Source: CAVRAZ01 sp963719135
Lineage (GTDB): Bacteria > Pseudomonadota > Gammaproteobacteria > DSM-19610
Length of the DNA stretch: 64,000 nt
Direction of reading: 5' to 3'
Assembly: GCA_963719135.1 (NCBI GenBank)
Contig: CAVRAZ010000001.1
Coordinates: 558,001-622,000, forward strand
In this document: positions 8,171 through 15,716 of the stretch, piece by piece
Layout: each line of letters opens with the position of its first letter
Numbering within the stretch: the stretch's first letter is position 1
Position numbers and translations under genes: made by a program
The notes under the pieces: model-generated
Databases searched by the model: none
Told to the model about the DNA's origin: nothing
Seen by the model: the letters and a program-made list of their open reading frames with translations, nothing else

Positions 8171-8866
8171 TTAAGGGTTGGATTCCGCTTCGGGTACAGG
8201 TTTGCCAACGCGGGTGGCGGCCGCGATGTAGACGGTGGCCAGGATAAAGAAGATGTAGGCCTGCACCATGCCTGTGAGCAGACCAAGCACCGTCATGACG
8301 ATCGGAAAAATGAAGGGCGTGATGGTGAGCAGGATGCCGATGATCATCGTCCCGCTCATCATGTTGCCGAACAGGCGGATGGCCAGGGCAAGTGTGCGCG
8401 AAATCTCACTGATGATGTTGAACGGCAGCATGATGAACGTCGGCTTCGCGTAGGAGGCGAGGTAGGCGCCCAGCCCCTGCTCCTCCATGCCAAACAACGG
8501 CACGGCCACGAACACGCACAGCGCGAGTGCCGCGGTGGTCGACAGCGATCCTGTCGGCGGCAGGTAGCCAGGAATGACGGTGCAGAGGGCGGCTGAGGCG
8601 ACGAACAGGAAGAGCGTGCCCAGAAAGCCGATGGTTTTGCGCGGCTGACTCAGGCCGACCTCTTCGATTTGTTTCTCGATGGCGGTGACGACGATTTCCA
8701 GTAGGTTCTGCCAGCGGGAACGGTCCATATCCGAGGAAAGTTTGCGCGTGATGAGTTTTGAACCGACGGTCAGCAAGAGCATCAGACCCCAGGTGAACAC
8801 AATGGTGGCGTTGAGTTTGAAAAACCCGTGTTGCCAGAAGATCATCGCATCGGGACTAAGGTGCAT
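8171..8866 (-). CDS. atpB: N-type ATPase a subunit
   Basis: This membrane subunit (231 residues from the chosen start) has five to six hydrophobic helices. It carries the essential stator arginine in RTLALAIRLFGNMMSG, which faces the c ring and drives ion release. The C-terminal helix pair (GLLTGMVQAYIFFILATVYI) is typical. The ATG at 8866 (MHLSPDAMIFW) matches N-type a subunits; upstream ATGs at 8878 and 8917 are possible but overlap the atpR gene further. Confidence 0.9.
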   Translation of the reverse strand: MHLSPDAMIFWQHGFFKLNATIVFTWGLMLLLTVGSKLITRKLSSDMDRSRWQNLLEIVVTAIEKQIEEVGLSQPRKTIGFLGTLFLFVASAALCTVIPGYLPPTGSLSTTAALALCVFVAVPLFGMEEQGLGAYLASYAKPTFIMLPFNIISEISRTLALAIRLFGNMMSGTMIIGILLTITPFIFPIVMTVLGLLTGMVQAYIFFILATVYIAAATRVGKPVPEAESNP

Positions 8867-9170
8867 GACGTGCCACATTCGCCGGGGAGTTACAGTGTTC
8901 GATCGGCGGCCCGGCAACCCACGTCACGATGAAGCGCGCTATGACAAATCCGAACAGACATGCCGGCAGCCGTTGCCAGTGACCATCCCCGACAAAATAA
9001 AGTCCAGCGACGACGGCAACTGTCCGCAACAGCAGGCTGCCAAGGAACAAAAGCGCCGGTCGTCTGGAGGCAACGCCCACGCGCACCGTCCACCAAAGAC
9101 CACCGAAGAAAATGGCGCCGAGCAACAGGCCCGCCATCCCTGCCAGTGCCAGCGTCAACCATTCATTCAT
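8856..9170 (-). CDS. atpR: N-type ATPase accessory membrane protein AtpR
   Basis: The 104-residue hydrophobic protein has three predicted membrane helices and charged residues within them (LLLGAIFFGGLWWTVRVG, LLLRTVAVVAGLYFVG). AtpR is one of two small membrane proteins diagnostic of N-type ATPase operons and probably helps assemble or stabilise the c ring; its mechanism is unknown. Its position between atpQ and atpB is the standard one. The ATG at 9170 overlaps the end of atpQ. Confidence 0.85.
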   Translation of the reverse strand: MNEWLTLALAGMAGLLLGAIFFGGLWWTVRVGVASRRPALLFLGSLLLRTVAVVAGLYFVGDGHWQRLPACLFGFVIARFIVTWVAGPPIEHCNSPANVARHAP

Positions 9171-9501
9171 CCCCATCCTCCTGTTCGTCCCGCATCGCCT
9201 TGTCTTCCCTGGCGACCCAATGCCACGCATTCAGACAGCCAATGGCCAAACCGATGATCAGCAGCATCAGCGTCCAGGAGTGGCTTCCGGGATAGTGCTT
9301 GTCGAGCCAGACACCGAGCGCCGCGCCGAGCAGCGTCGGGATCGCCACCGACCAGCCGACCAGCCCCATCATGCCCAGGCCGAACCAGACGCCCGGCACG
9401 GCGTTGCGCTGCGCCTTGAGCTTGCGTGCCGCCTTCATGCCGACCTCCTGACTAAGCGACGGCTTCGGCTTCGAAGGCTTGTTTTGAGGTCCGTCAGTCA
9501 T
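9163..9501 (-). CDS. atpQ: N-type ATPase accessory membrane protein AtpQ (AtpI-like)
   Basis: This 112-residue protein has a basic N-terminal region followed by two membrane helices (VWFGLGMMGLVGWSVAIPTL and TLMLLIIGLAIGCLNAWHWV), with LLGAALGVWLDKHYPG between them. That pattern matches AtpQ/AtpI, thought to act in c-ring assembly. It ends in an acidic tail. It overlaps both its neighbours by a few bases, as expected in this compact operon. Confidence 0.87.
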   Translation of the reverse strand: MTDGPQNKPSKPKPSLSQEVGMKAARKLKAQRNAVPGVWFGLGMMGLVGWSVAIPTLLGAALGVWLDKHYPGSHSWTLMLLIIGLAIGCLNAWHWVAREDKAMRDEQEDGDE

Positions 9502-9901
9502 TGTGGAAAGTCACCATGCGGCGGATGAAGTCGCTTTCCATTTTCGCCAGCACGGAACGCATGCTTTGCTCGTGCTCGTCCAGGGTCAGAAACTCCTGCT
9601 CCACCGCCTCACGCAATTGGCCGAGGTCCGTTCCCCCTATCGCCTGGCGCACGGAAACGAGCACGTCCGGTCCGCTCTTGACCAGCACCCCTTCATCCAC
9701 CGCCACGTACACCTCGCCCTCCGCTTCGGTTTCGTAGGTCAGAATACCGGGCGCGAGCGCCGCGACGCAGTCCAGCCGGCGCGGCAGGAGTCCCAACGAG
9801 CCCGCGCGGGTCTCGGCGACGATGCGCGACACACCGCTCTTGTCGGCGAAGACCTGGAAGGGCAGGAGGACCCTAAGATTCATCAGGGTCGGCGGCGGCA
9901 T
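9494..9901 (-). CDS. atpC: N-type ATPase epsilon subunit
   Basis: The protein (135 residues) has the N-terminal epsilon beta sandwich (MNLRVLLPFQVF, GSLGLLPRRLDCVAALAPGI, YVAVDEGVLVKSG) and a short C-terminal helical part. In rotary ATPases epsilon sits on the central stalk with gamma and can inhibit ATP hydrolysis. GGAG seven bases before the ATG at 9901 supports this start; an in-frame ATG at 9883 is an alternative. The gene overlaps the end of atpD. Confidence 0.85.
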   Translation of the reverse strand: MPPPTLMNLRVLLPFQVFADKSGVSRIVAETRAGSLGLLPRRLDCVAALAPGILTYETEAEGEVYVAVDEGVLVKSGPDVLVSVRQAIGGTDLGQLREAVEQEFLTLDEHEQSMRSVLAKMESDFIRRMVTFHND

Positions 9902-11378
9902 GTTCGATCTCCGCTTGCAGTTCCGGCGCGGGTCCGGATGCGTCACTGCCTGCGCCTTTGCCGGATTGTCCTTTTTGTTTCGCCTCGTCCACCGCGCCGA
10001 TCATATAGAGCGCGCGCTCCGGGTAGTCTTTGAACTCATCGTTCAGGATGCGCTCGCAACCGTCCAGTGCCTCTTCCAGGCTGACCAGCTTACCCTGGAG
10101 TCCGGTAAACTGCTCGGTGGTGAAGAACGGCTGGGTTAGAAAACGCTCCAGGCGGCGGGCGCGGGCGACCAAGTTACGGTCCTGCGGCGAAAGCTGCTCC
10201 AGGCCGAGCATCGCAATGATGTCCTTGAGTTCTGCGTATTGCGCCAGCGAGCGCCGGATTTCCTGAGCGAGCGCATAGTGTCGTGCACCGACGATGCCCG
10301 GCGTGGCCATCTTGGAACTGGACTGCAACGGGTCGATGGCCGGGTACAGTCCCTCGCTCGCCCGCTTGCGCGACAACACGATCGACGCAGAAAGGTGCGA
10401 GAAGGTATGCACCGCCGCCGGGTCGGTAAAATCGTCCGCCGGCACATACACCGCCTGGATCGAGGTGATGGCGCCGCTGTCGGTATTGGCGATACGCTCT
10501 TCCAGTTGCGACAGCTCGGTGCCCATGGTCGGCTGATAACCGAGGCGCGACGGCATCTGCCCCATCAGGCCGGACACTTCCGAGCCGGCCTGGATAAACC
10601 GGAAGATATTGTCGATGAGCAGCAACACGTCGCGGCGCTCGTCGTCGCGGAAATACTCGGCCATCGTCAGCGCGGCGTGGCCGACGCGGAAACGCGCCCC
10701 CGGCGGCTCGTTCATCTGGCCGAAGATCATCACCATGTTCGGCAATACGCCGGCTTGCTTCATCTCGCGGTAAAGTTCCTCGCCTTCGCGACAACGTTCG
10801 CCGATGCCGCAAAAAATACTCACGCCTTCGTGTTGCCCGACCATGTTGTGAATCATCTCGGTGAGCAACACCGTCTTGCCCACCCCCGCCCCGCCAAACA
10901 AGCCCGCCTTGCCGCCGCGCTCCAGCGGCATCAGGACATCGATGACCTTGATGCCCGTCGAAAACACTTCAGACCTGGTTGAACGGCGCACCAGCGGCGG
11001 CGGCGCCCGATGCACAGAACGCCACTGCACATCCGTCGGCGCCGCTTCACGGTCGATGGCATTGCCGAACACGTCGAACATGCGCGCGAGAATGCCCTTG
11101 CCGACCGGTGCCTGCAACGGCCCGCCGGAGTCTTCCACCGCCATACCACGCGCCAGGCCCTGGGTGGGAGTCAACGCAATGCCACGCACGCGACGCGCAT
11201 CCAGTTGCGCCAGCACTTCGATCACGATCTGGTTTTTCTCGCCCGCGCGCAGCAGCGAGTAGATCGGCGGCAGCTGCGCATCGAATCTTATGTCCACGAC
11301 ACTGCCGCGCACGGAGACGACCACGCCGGAATTCGATGCGCGGGGGTTGTCTGTCCTTTCCCGGCTCGATTTCATCAC
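9873..11378 (-). CDS. atpD: N-type ATPase beta subunit (catalytic)
   Basis: The 501-residue catalytic subunit has the P-loop GGAGVGKT (162-169), the segment GIGERCREGEELYREM with the catalytic Glu region, and LLLIDNIFRFIQAGSEVSGL. It is the first gene of the diagnostic N-type order. A charged C-terminal extension after residue about 465 (rich in Gly, Ala, Asp, Glu) is longer than in housekeeping beta. The start lies one base after the stop of the upstream DUF2254 gene, so co-transcription with it is likely. Confidence 0.93.
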   Translation of the reverse strand: MMKSSRERTDNPRASNSGVVVSVRGSVVDIRFDAQLPPIYSLLRAGEKNQIVIEVLAQLDARRVRGIALTPTQGLARGMAVEDSGGPLQAPVGKGILARMFDVFGNAIDREAAPTDVQWRSVHRAPPPLVRRSTRSEVFSTGIKVIDVLMPLERGGKAGLFGGAGVGKTVLLTEMIHNMVGQHEGVSIFCGIGERCREGEELYREMKQAGVLPNMVMIFGQMNEPPGARFRVGHAALTMAEYFRDDERRDVLLLIDNIFRFIQAGSEVSGLMGQMPSRLGYQPTMGTELSQLEERIANTDSGAITSIQAVYVPADDFTDPAAVHTFSHLSASIVLSRKRASEGLYPAIDPLQSSSKMATPGIVGARHYALAQEIRRSLAQYAELKDIIAMLGLEQLSPQDRNLVARARRLERFLTQPFFTTEQFTGLQGKLVSLEEALDGCERILNDEFKDYPERALYMIGAVDEAKQKGQSGKGAGSDASGPAPELQAEIEHAAADPDES

Positions 11379-11379
11379 A

Positions 11380-12732
11380 CTATGCCTTCTGTTCCCCTGC
11401 GCGCCAAGCGGGCTCAGCTACGAGCGCTTCGCGCACCTGCATCAGCCGCCTTTCAATCCGCGCGCGATCATGGCTGGATTCGATGCTGCGATCGGCCAGC
11501 TCGGCAATCCACTGCACCTGTTCGTCGAGTGCTCGTAAGTGGCTCGGGCTGAGCGTGAGACTGGCGATGGCATCGATGGCATCGAGCATACGCGCCATGA
11601 TGGCGACATTGCCCGCGGCGCTACCCCGAATCTGATCGAACGCCTCGGCCAACAGACCTTCAAAGGTCGGAACGATGGCGATCACACGCAGTGTTTCTCC
11701 CTCGTAACGGTGCGATGGCGGGAACTGCCGACGAGCCAGCCGCGCCAGAATCGCTGTCAGGTAATCCACGCACATCACCGCGGTCGAGGTGTCATTGACA
11801 CCGGGCGAAAGGGCCTTCAAGGCCATATCCACGATCTGCCTGATACCGAAAGCCGGGTCCTGATCAGCCGTGCGATGGCGACCAATACTGTAAGCCCCAT
11901 TCAGGGCAACAATCGTCTCCTGATCTGGCGGGTACGTCAGGGCGAGCGATGCCAACGCGGCATTTTGCACAACGAACGCGCCGATGCCGTGCTCCATCCG
12001 CACGATGGTCCTCCCGCCCCGCGCCAGGCGCAGGATGGCGTCATAATCGACGCTCTGTATGTAGCCGCTCAGCTCCGCCGGCACCGCGTGCCAAGTTCTC
12101 TCATCCAGAGCTGGAAGGAGCCGCTCGCTCTCTTCACCCTCGGCTTTGTCGGGGCCGGGTTCCCGTTTTTCCGGGAACAACCGATCAATCGACGCGTTGG
12201 TTTCCTGAGCGACCGAGGCGATGATGCTGGAAGCCTGGATCGACGAGGCGATGTGATGAATAAAAAAAATGAGGACGGCAATGCCGCCAAACGCCAGAAC
12301 AAAGGCAAAAAAGACCGCCAGGCTGGGCACGAATGGCGCATCGCCGGTGCGAATAGTGTGCAACACGATCAAACAATAGACGAAAATTCCGGCAAAGGTT
12401 CCCAGCGTGACCTGCGTGACACGGCTGCGCATGAAGTTGCGCAAGATGCGCGAGGTGTATTGGCTCGAAGCCAGCGCCAATGCCAGCAGGGTCATGGAGA
12501 CCGTGATGCCCATAACGGACATCATCGAACCGGCAAGCGTGGACAACATATCGCGTGCGCCTTCCGCCCCGACCCCAAATACCCGTGGCCACTGGGCCAG
12601 CCATCGGTCACCCCCGGCGTAGTCTGTTTGAATCAACGCTACCGCGTAGACAACGCTGGTCAGGACGATCAGAAAAGGCAAAAACCAAAAGGTCGACCGC
12701 AAATCGCTCCACTGCTGTTTTAACCTATTCAT
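11380..12732 (-). CDS. DUF2254 predicted membrane protein
   Basis: The 450-residue protein starts with a hydrophobic region of about four membrane helices (STFWFLPFLIVLTSVVYAVA; SMMSVMGITVSMTLLALALA; LGTFAGIFVYCLIVL; LAVFFAFVLAFGGIAVLIFF). A soluble domain follows (about 170-450) with the DUF2254 motif GHRVG-like IGRHRTADQDPAFGIRQIVD and KALSPGVNDTSTAV. The function is unknown. Its stop is one base before atpD and it lies downstream of a CPA1 antiporter on the same strand, suggesting a membrane ion or energetics role. Confidence 0.85.
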   Translation of the reverse strand: MNRLKQQWSDLRSTFWFLPFLIVLTSVVYAVALIQTDYAGGDRWLAQWPRVFGVGAEGARDMLSTLAGSMMSVMGITVSMTLLALALASSQYTSRILRNFMRSRVTQVTLGTFAGIFVYCLIVLHTIRTGDAPFVPSLAVFFAFVLAFGGIAVLIFFIHHIASSIQASSIIASVAQETNASIDRLFPEKREPGPDKAEGEESERLLPALDERTWHAVPAELSGYIQSVDYDAILRLARGGRTIVRMEHGIGAFVVQNAALASLALTYPPDQETIVALNGAYSIGRHRTADQDPAFGIRQIVDMALKALSPGVNDTSTAVMCVDYLTAILARLARRQFPPSHRYEGETLRVIAIVPTFEGLLAEAFDQIRGSAAGNVAIMARMLDAIDAIASLTLSPSHLRALDEQVQWIAELADRSIESSHDRARIERRLMQVREALVAEPAWRAGEQKA

Positions 12733-12735
12733 GGG

Positions 12736-12924
12736 TCAGCTTCCAGGTCTGGGGGTGAGACGGCGCACGAGGATTTCTACCACAATCACAAGTTTGTACG
12801 CAAACGCCAGCCCAGTGATAAACAGCGCCGCCGTATAACCTGATACACCCACAAAGAGGTGCCGCCGGGCCGCGCTTGGGGCAATACCGCCCGATTGACG
12901 TTTATTCCGGCAGCACTTCGGCAT
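12736..12924 (-). CDS. Possible small membrane protein
   Basis: A 62-codon frame contains one hydrophobic helix (GYTAALFITGLAFAYKLVIV) followed by a basic tail (LVRRLTPRPG), which would give one inside-positive membrane segment. It ends four bases before the DUF2254 gene on the same strand. The N-terminal third is Arg/Cys-rich and looks non-coding, no good ribosome-binding site was seen, and I recognise no family. It may be real with a later start, a remnant, or chance. Confidence 0.3.
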   Translation of the reverse strand: MPKCCRNKRQSGGIAPSAARRHLFVGVSGYTAALFITGLAFAYKLVIVVEILVRRLTPRPGS

Positions 12925-13054
12925 CGACGCCGTCCAGGCCCGGCTTGCGGGTTACAGCTTCTGCTGTGGTGCGTTCGTGCCGTTGAGCACGATGATCAGG
13001 ATTCTATCGGCGTGCAACATGCGGATCGCTTCAGACGTCGGTTTCCTTGGGTTG

Positions 13055-14320
13055 TCAACGCTTCTGACCGGGCGGCTCGAGCGTGGCACCAGGGTTCAAG
13101 CGACGCACCAACCAACCCATGGTCAGCGCCTGCACCAGAATGCTGAAAATCACCACCACATAAGTGGCCGCGACAATGGTTTCGCGTCCGGGCATCTGCG
13201 GCAGGGACAGCGCCAACGCCACTGAGATTCCTCCGCGCAAACCGCCCCAGGTCATGATCTTGATCGTGTTCGGCGTGAACACCCTGAAACGGCTCATGGC
13301 CATGACCGGCACTCCCACGCTCACCCAGCGCGCCAACAACACGATGGGGATGGCGATCAGTCCCGGCAGCATCTGATTGACCGACAAGGACAGGGCGATC
13401 ACCTCCAGACCAATCAGACCGAAGAGCAGGAGATTTAATAGTTCGTCGATCAGTTCCCAAAAAGAGAACAGATGCTGGCGAGTCAGTTCGGACATGGCAA
13501 ACTCCTTGCCCTGGTTACCCACCATCAGCCCCATGAGCACGACGGCAATCGGCGCAGACGTGTGCAGCGAGTCCGCGAACGCGTAGCCCGCGGTCGCCAA
13601 TGAAAGCGTAATCAGGATTTCCACGGCGTAACTGTCGATGCCCTTCAGGAGGTAATAACCCAGGTAACCCAGCACCAGCCCCACGACCACGCCGCCGACA
13701 ACTTCCTCGGCGAGCAGCGTGAGCACTTCGGACGTTGACACGTCGTGCCCGCTGGTGACCACGCTCAGCAGCGTGAGAAAGACCACGACGCCGGTACCGT
13801 CATTGAACAGGCTCTCACCGGCGATCTTGGTTTCCAGCGTCTTGGGCACACCGACCTTGCGCAGGATGCCCAGCACCGCGATCGGATCGGTCGGCGAAAT
13901 CAACGCCCCGAACAGCAGGCCGCGAATCAGCGGCAGCTCGAAACCGAGCAGCTTCGCGCCGAGGTAAAGCCCCGTGCCGACAATGGCCGTGGACAGCACG
14001 ACCCCAACGGTGGCGAGGACCAGGATGACCCATTTTTCCCTGGTGATATCGCCGAGATTGACGTACAGGCTGCCGGCGAACAACAGCATGCCCAGCATGC
14101 CCTGGAACACCACTTTCGAGAAATCGATTCCAGCGATGGCTTGTTGCGCCCAGCTTGCCACGGCCGGGTTATAAGTTCCGATGATGGCCACAACAATCGA
14201 GACAACCAGCCCGATGGCCGTGATGCCGATGATGTCGGGAAGCCGCGTAACCCGGCAATTGAAATAACCGAAGAGCGCCACGAGCGTCACGATAAGGCCC
14301 ATGGCGTGGAACAGACTCAC
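13055..14320 (-). CDS. CPA1-family Na+/H+ antiporter
   Basis: The 421-residue protein has about 12 hydrophobic helices and the CPA1/NhaP hallmarks SPTDPIAVLGILRKVG (ion-site Asp) and GESLFNDGTGVVVFLTLL. It exchanges cytoplasmic Na+ (or K+) for external H+ at the inner membrane. It has no long C-terminal regulatory domain. It lies upstream of DUF2254 and the N-type ATPase on the same strand, with a gap of about 320 bases, so both could serve the same pH or Na+ homeostasis response. Substrate specificity cannot be read from the sequence. Confidence 0.9.
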   Translation of the reverse strand: MSLFHAMGLIVTLVALFGYFNCRVTRLPDIIGITAIGLVVSIVVAIIGTYNPAVASWAQQAIAGIDFSKVVFQGMLGMLLFAGSLYVNLGDITREKWVILVLATVGVVLSTAIVGTGLYLGAKLLGFELPLIRGLLFGALISPTDPIAVLGILRKVGVPKTLETKIAGESLFNDGTGVVVFLTLLSVVTSGHDVSTSEVLTLLAEEVVGGVVVGLVLGYLGYYLLKGIDSYAVEILITLSLATAGYAFADSLHTSAPIAVVLMGLMVGNQGKEFAMSELTRQHLFSFWELIDELLNLLLFGLIGLEVIALSLSVNQMLPGLIAIPIVLLARWVSVGVPVMAMSRFRVFTPNTIKIMTWGGLRGGISVALALSLPQMPGRETIVAATYVVVIFSILVQALTMGWLVRRLNPGATLEPPGQKR

Positions 14321-14595
14321 GTGTTGATCCTCCTTCCGCCAGTGCGGGCCGGATTTACCCGGCTCAGTCGCCAGCAGGGGCTTGTCTCACCAACTGCTCG
14401 CGCATCGACAGCCATTCCTGCCGGCAGCATCCTTTGGATTTTCTGCCCTTTTTCCGTCCCGACGCCGGGATCGAGCGGCTCAAGGCCGCTTGCACTCATC
14501 AGAATCACTGGGGCTACTAGGCAAGCATACACCGCCAGAGTAGTCTTCATGAGTAACAGACCGGCGCTCGGCGCCCTCAGAAACCGATCACTCAC

Positions 14596-15531
14596 ATGCA
14601 GCCCAGTCAAGATCGAAGGAATCGGCCGCCCGACCAACCCGGTGGGAACGGCATAAAGCGCAGGCGAGGTCGGTGGTGGCTGGCCCCGTGCTGCGCGCTC
14701 GGGCTGGTGTTTGCCGGCCCCGCCAGCGCGGGTCGGATTCTGGTGCTGGTGCACGGCTTCCTCGGAGACTCTGCGTCCTGGCAGCAGAGCGGAGTCCTGC
14801 CTGTGTTGGAGCAGGCTGGCTGGAAATTCGCGGGCAACTGGCAGTCGACCCAGTCCGGGGTGCGGCTGAAGCCGGCCGGGCCACCCGCCGGGGAATTCGC
14901 GATTTACACGGTCGACCTGCCCTCCACCGCCCCGCTGATGGAGCAGGCGCGCTTTCTCGGCGGGATGCTGGGCGCCATCGCGAAACTGCACCCAACGGAC
15001 ACTGTCGACCTGATCGGGCATTCGGCCGGTGGCGTGGTGGCCCGGCTCGCGCTGGTGAACTACGGCGCGGGCACGGTCACCCGCCTGATTACCATCGCCG
15101 CGCCTCATCTGGGCACCGAGCGCGCCTCGCAGGCGCTGGATGCGACCGACGACCGCGGGCTGTTCGGCGGGATCAAGCGCTGGTTCGTAAAACGCAAGAT
15201 GGGAGACGACATGTATCGCACCGTGCAGTCTTCGCGCGGGGTCCTTGCGGACCTCGCTCCGCCGGTGCCCGGCGACCTGCTGTATTGGCTCAACAGGCGT
15301 CAGCACCCTGACATCGTTTACGTTGCAGTAGTCCGCGGCGCCGCGTACGGGATGCCGGGTGACCAGGTAGTGCCTGCAGCCAGTCAGGACCTCCGCCGGG
15401 TGCCCGCGCTGAATGGCCGGGCCAGCATCCGCGTTGTGCCCGGCGATCACCAACTCAGCCGCCAGGACGGGCTGCTGCTGTCGGAGCTGGTGTCCAAACC
15501 CGCCAGCGCCACAGCGACCGCGACGAAATGA
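14596..15531 (+). CDS. Secreted alpha/beta-hydrolase (lipase-like)
   Basis: The 311-residue protein has a signal peptide with a long basic N-region (KRRRGRWW), a hydrophobic core and a likely cleavage after GPASA. The hydrolase fold begins with the oxyanion loop LVHGFLGDSASW (51-62), has the nucleophile elbow GHSAGG (Ser143) and a probable catalytic His in GDHQLSRQDG near the C-terminus; GDQVVP may supply the Asp. It resembles periplasmic or secreted triacylglycerol-lipase-like esterases. It is the only plus-strand gene between two long minus-strand runs and should have its own promoter. An opposite-strand 378-codon frame here is a shadow. Confidence 0.8.
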   Translation: MQPSQDRRNRPPDQPGGNGIKRRRGRWWLAPCCALGLVFAGPASAGRILVLVHGFLGDSASWQQSGVLPVLEQAGWKFAGNWQSTQSGVRLKPAGPPAGEFAIYTVDLPSTAPLMEQARFLGGMLGAIAKLHPTDTVDLIGHSAGGVVARLALVNYGAGTVTRLITIAAPHLGTERASQALDATDDRGLFGGIKRWFVKRKMGDDMYRTVQSSRGVLADLAPPVPGDLLYWLNRRQHPDIVYVAVVRGAAYGMPGDQVVPAASQDLRRVPALNGRASIRVVPGDHQLSRQDGLLLSELVSKPASATATATK

Positions 15532-15599
15532 TGCGGCAGGCCGGTCAAGATCGGCGCACGCGTCCGATTCAGTATAGGACGTGTCCGGATCGCCTCTTC

Positions 15600-15665
15600 A
15601 GAAAATCATCCCTATGCGGAACCGCCACTTCATCGCGGTGCGGTATGAGTCGCACCGTATCGGTT
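15600..15665 (-). pseudogene. Remnant of alpha-glucan phosphorylase C-terminus
   Basis: About 20 codons read DTVRLIPHRDEVAVPHRDDF on the minus strand. They match the extreme C-terminus of the intact phosphorylase in this window, which has YTVRLVPHRDGVAVPLED before its end. The DNA on both sides shows no further similarity. It is most simply a scar of a lost second phosphorylase copy; chance similarity is less likely because the match is also visible in the DNA (GTCGCGGTGCGGTA-like bases in the intact copy). Confidence 0.5.
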
Positions 15666-15716
15666 TCATGCTCATGCGTTTGAGCAATTCGTTGACGCAG
15701 CCGTCGCCCGTTCCGC

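Noticed and set aside
12925..13054. Short minus-strand frames after the antiporter gene, ending in GLDGVDAEVLPE
   Set aside because: The frame has a stop upstream and no start codon; I could not support a gene.
14317..15453. 378-codon minus-strand frame opposite the hydrolase gene
   Set aside because: Composition is Arg/Pro/His/Gly-rich with no family pattern, while the plus strand has a full hydrolase with signal peptide and GHSAGG motif.
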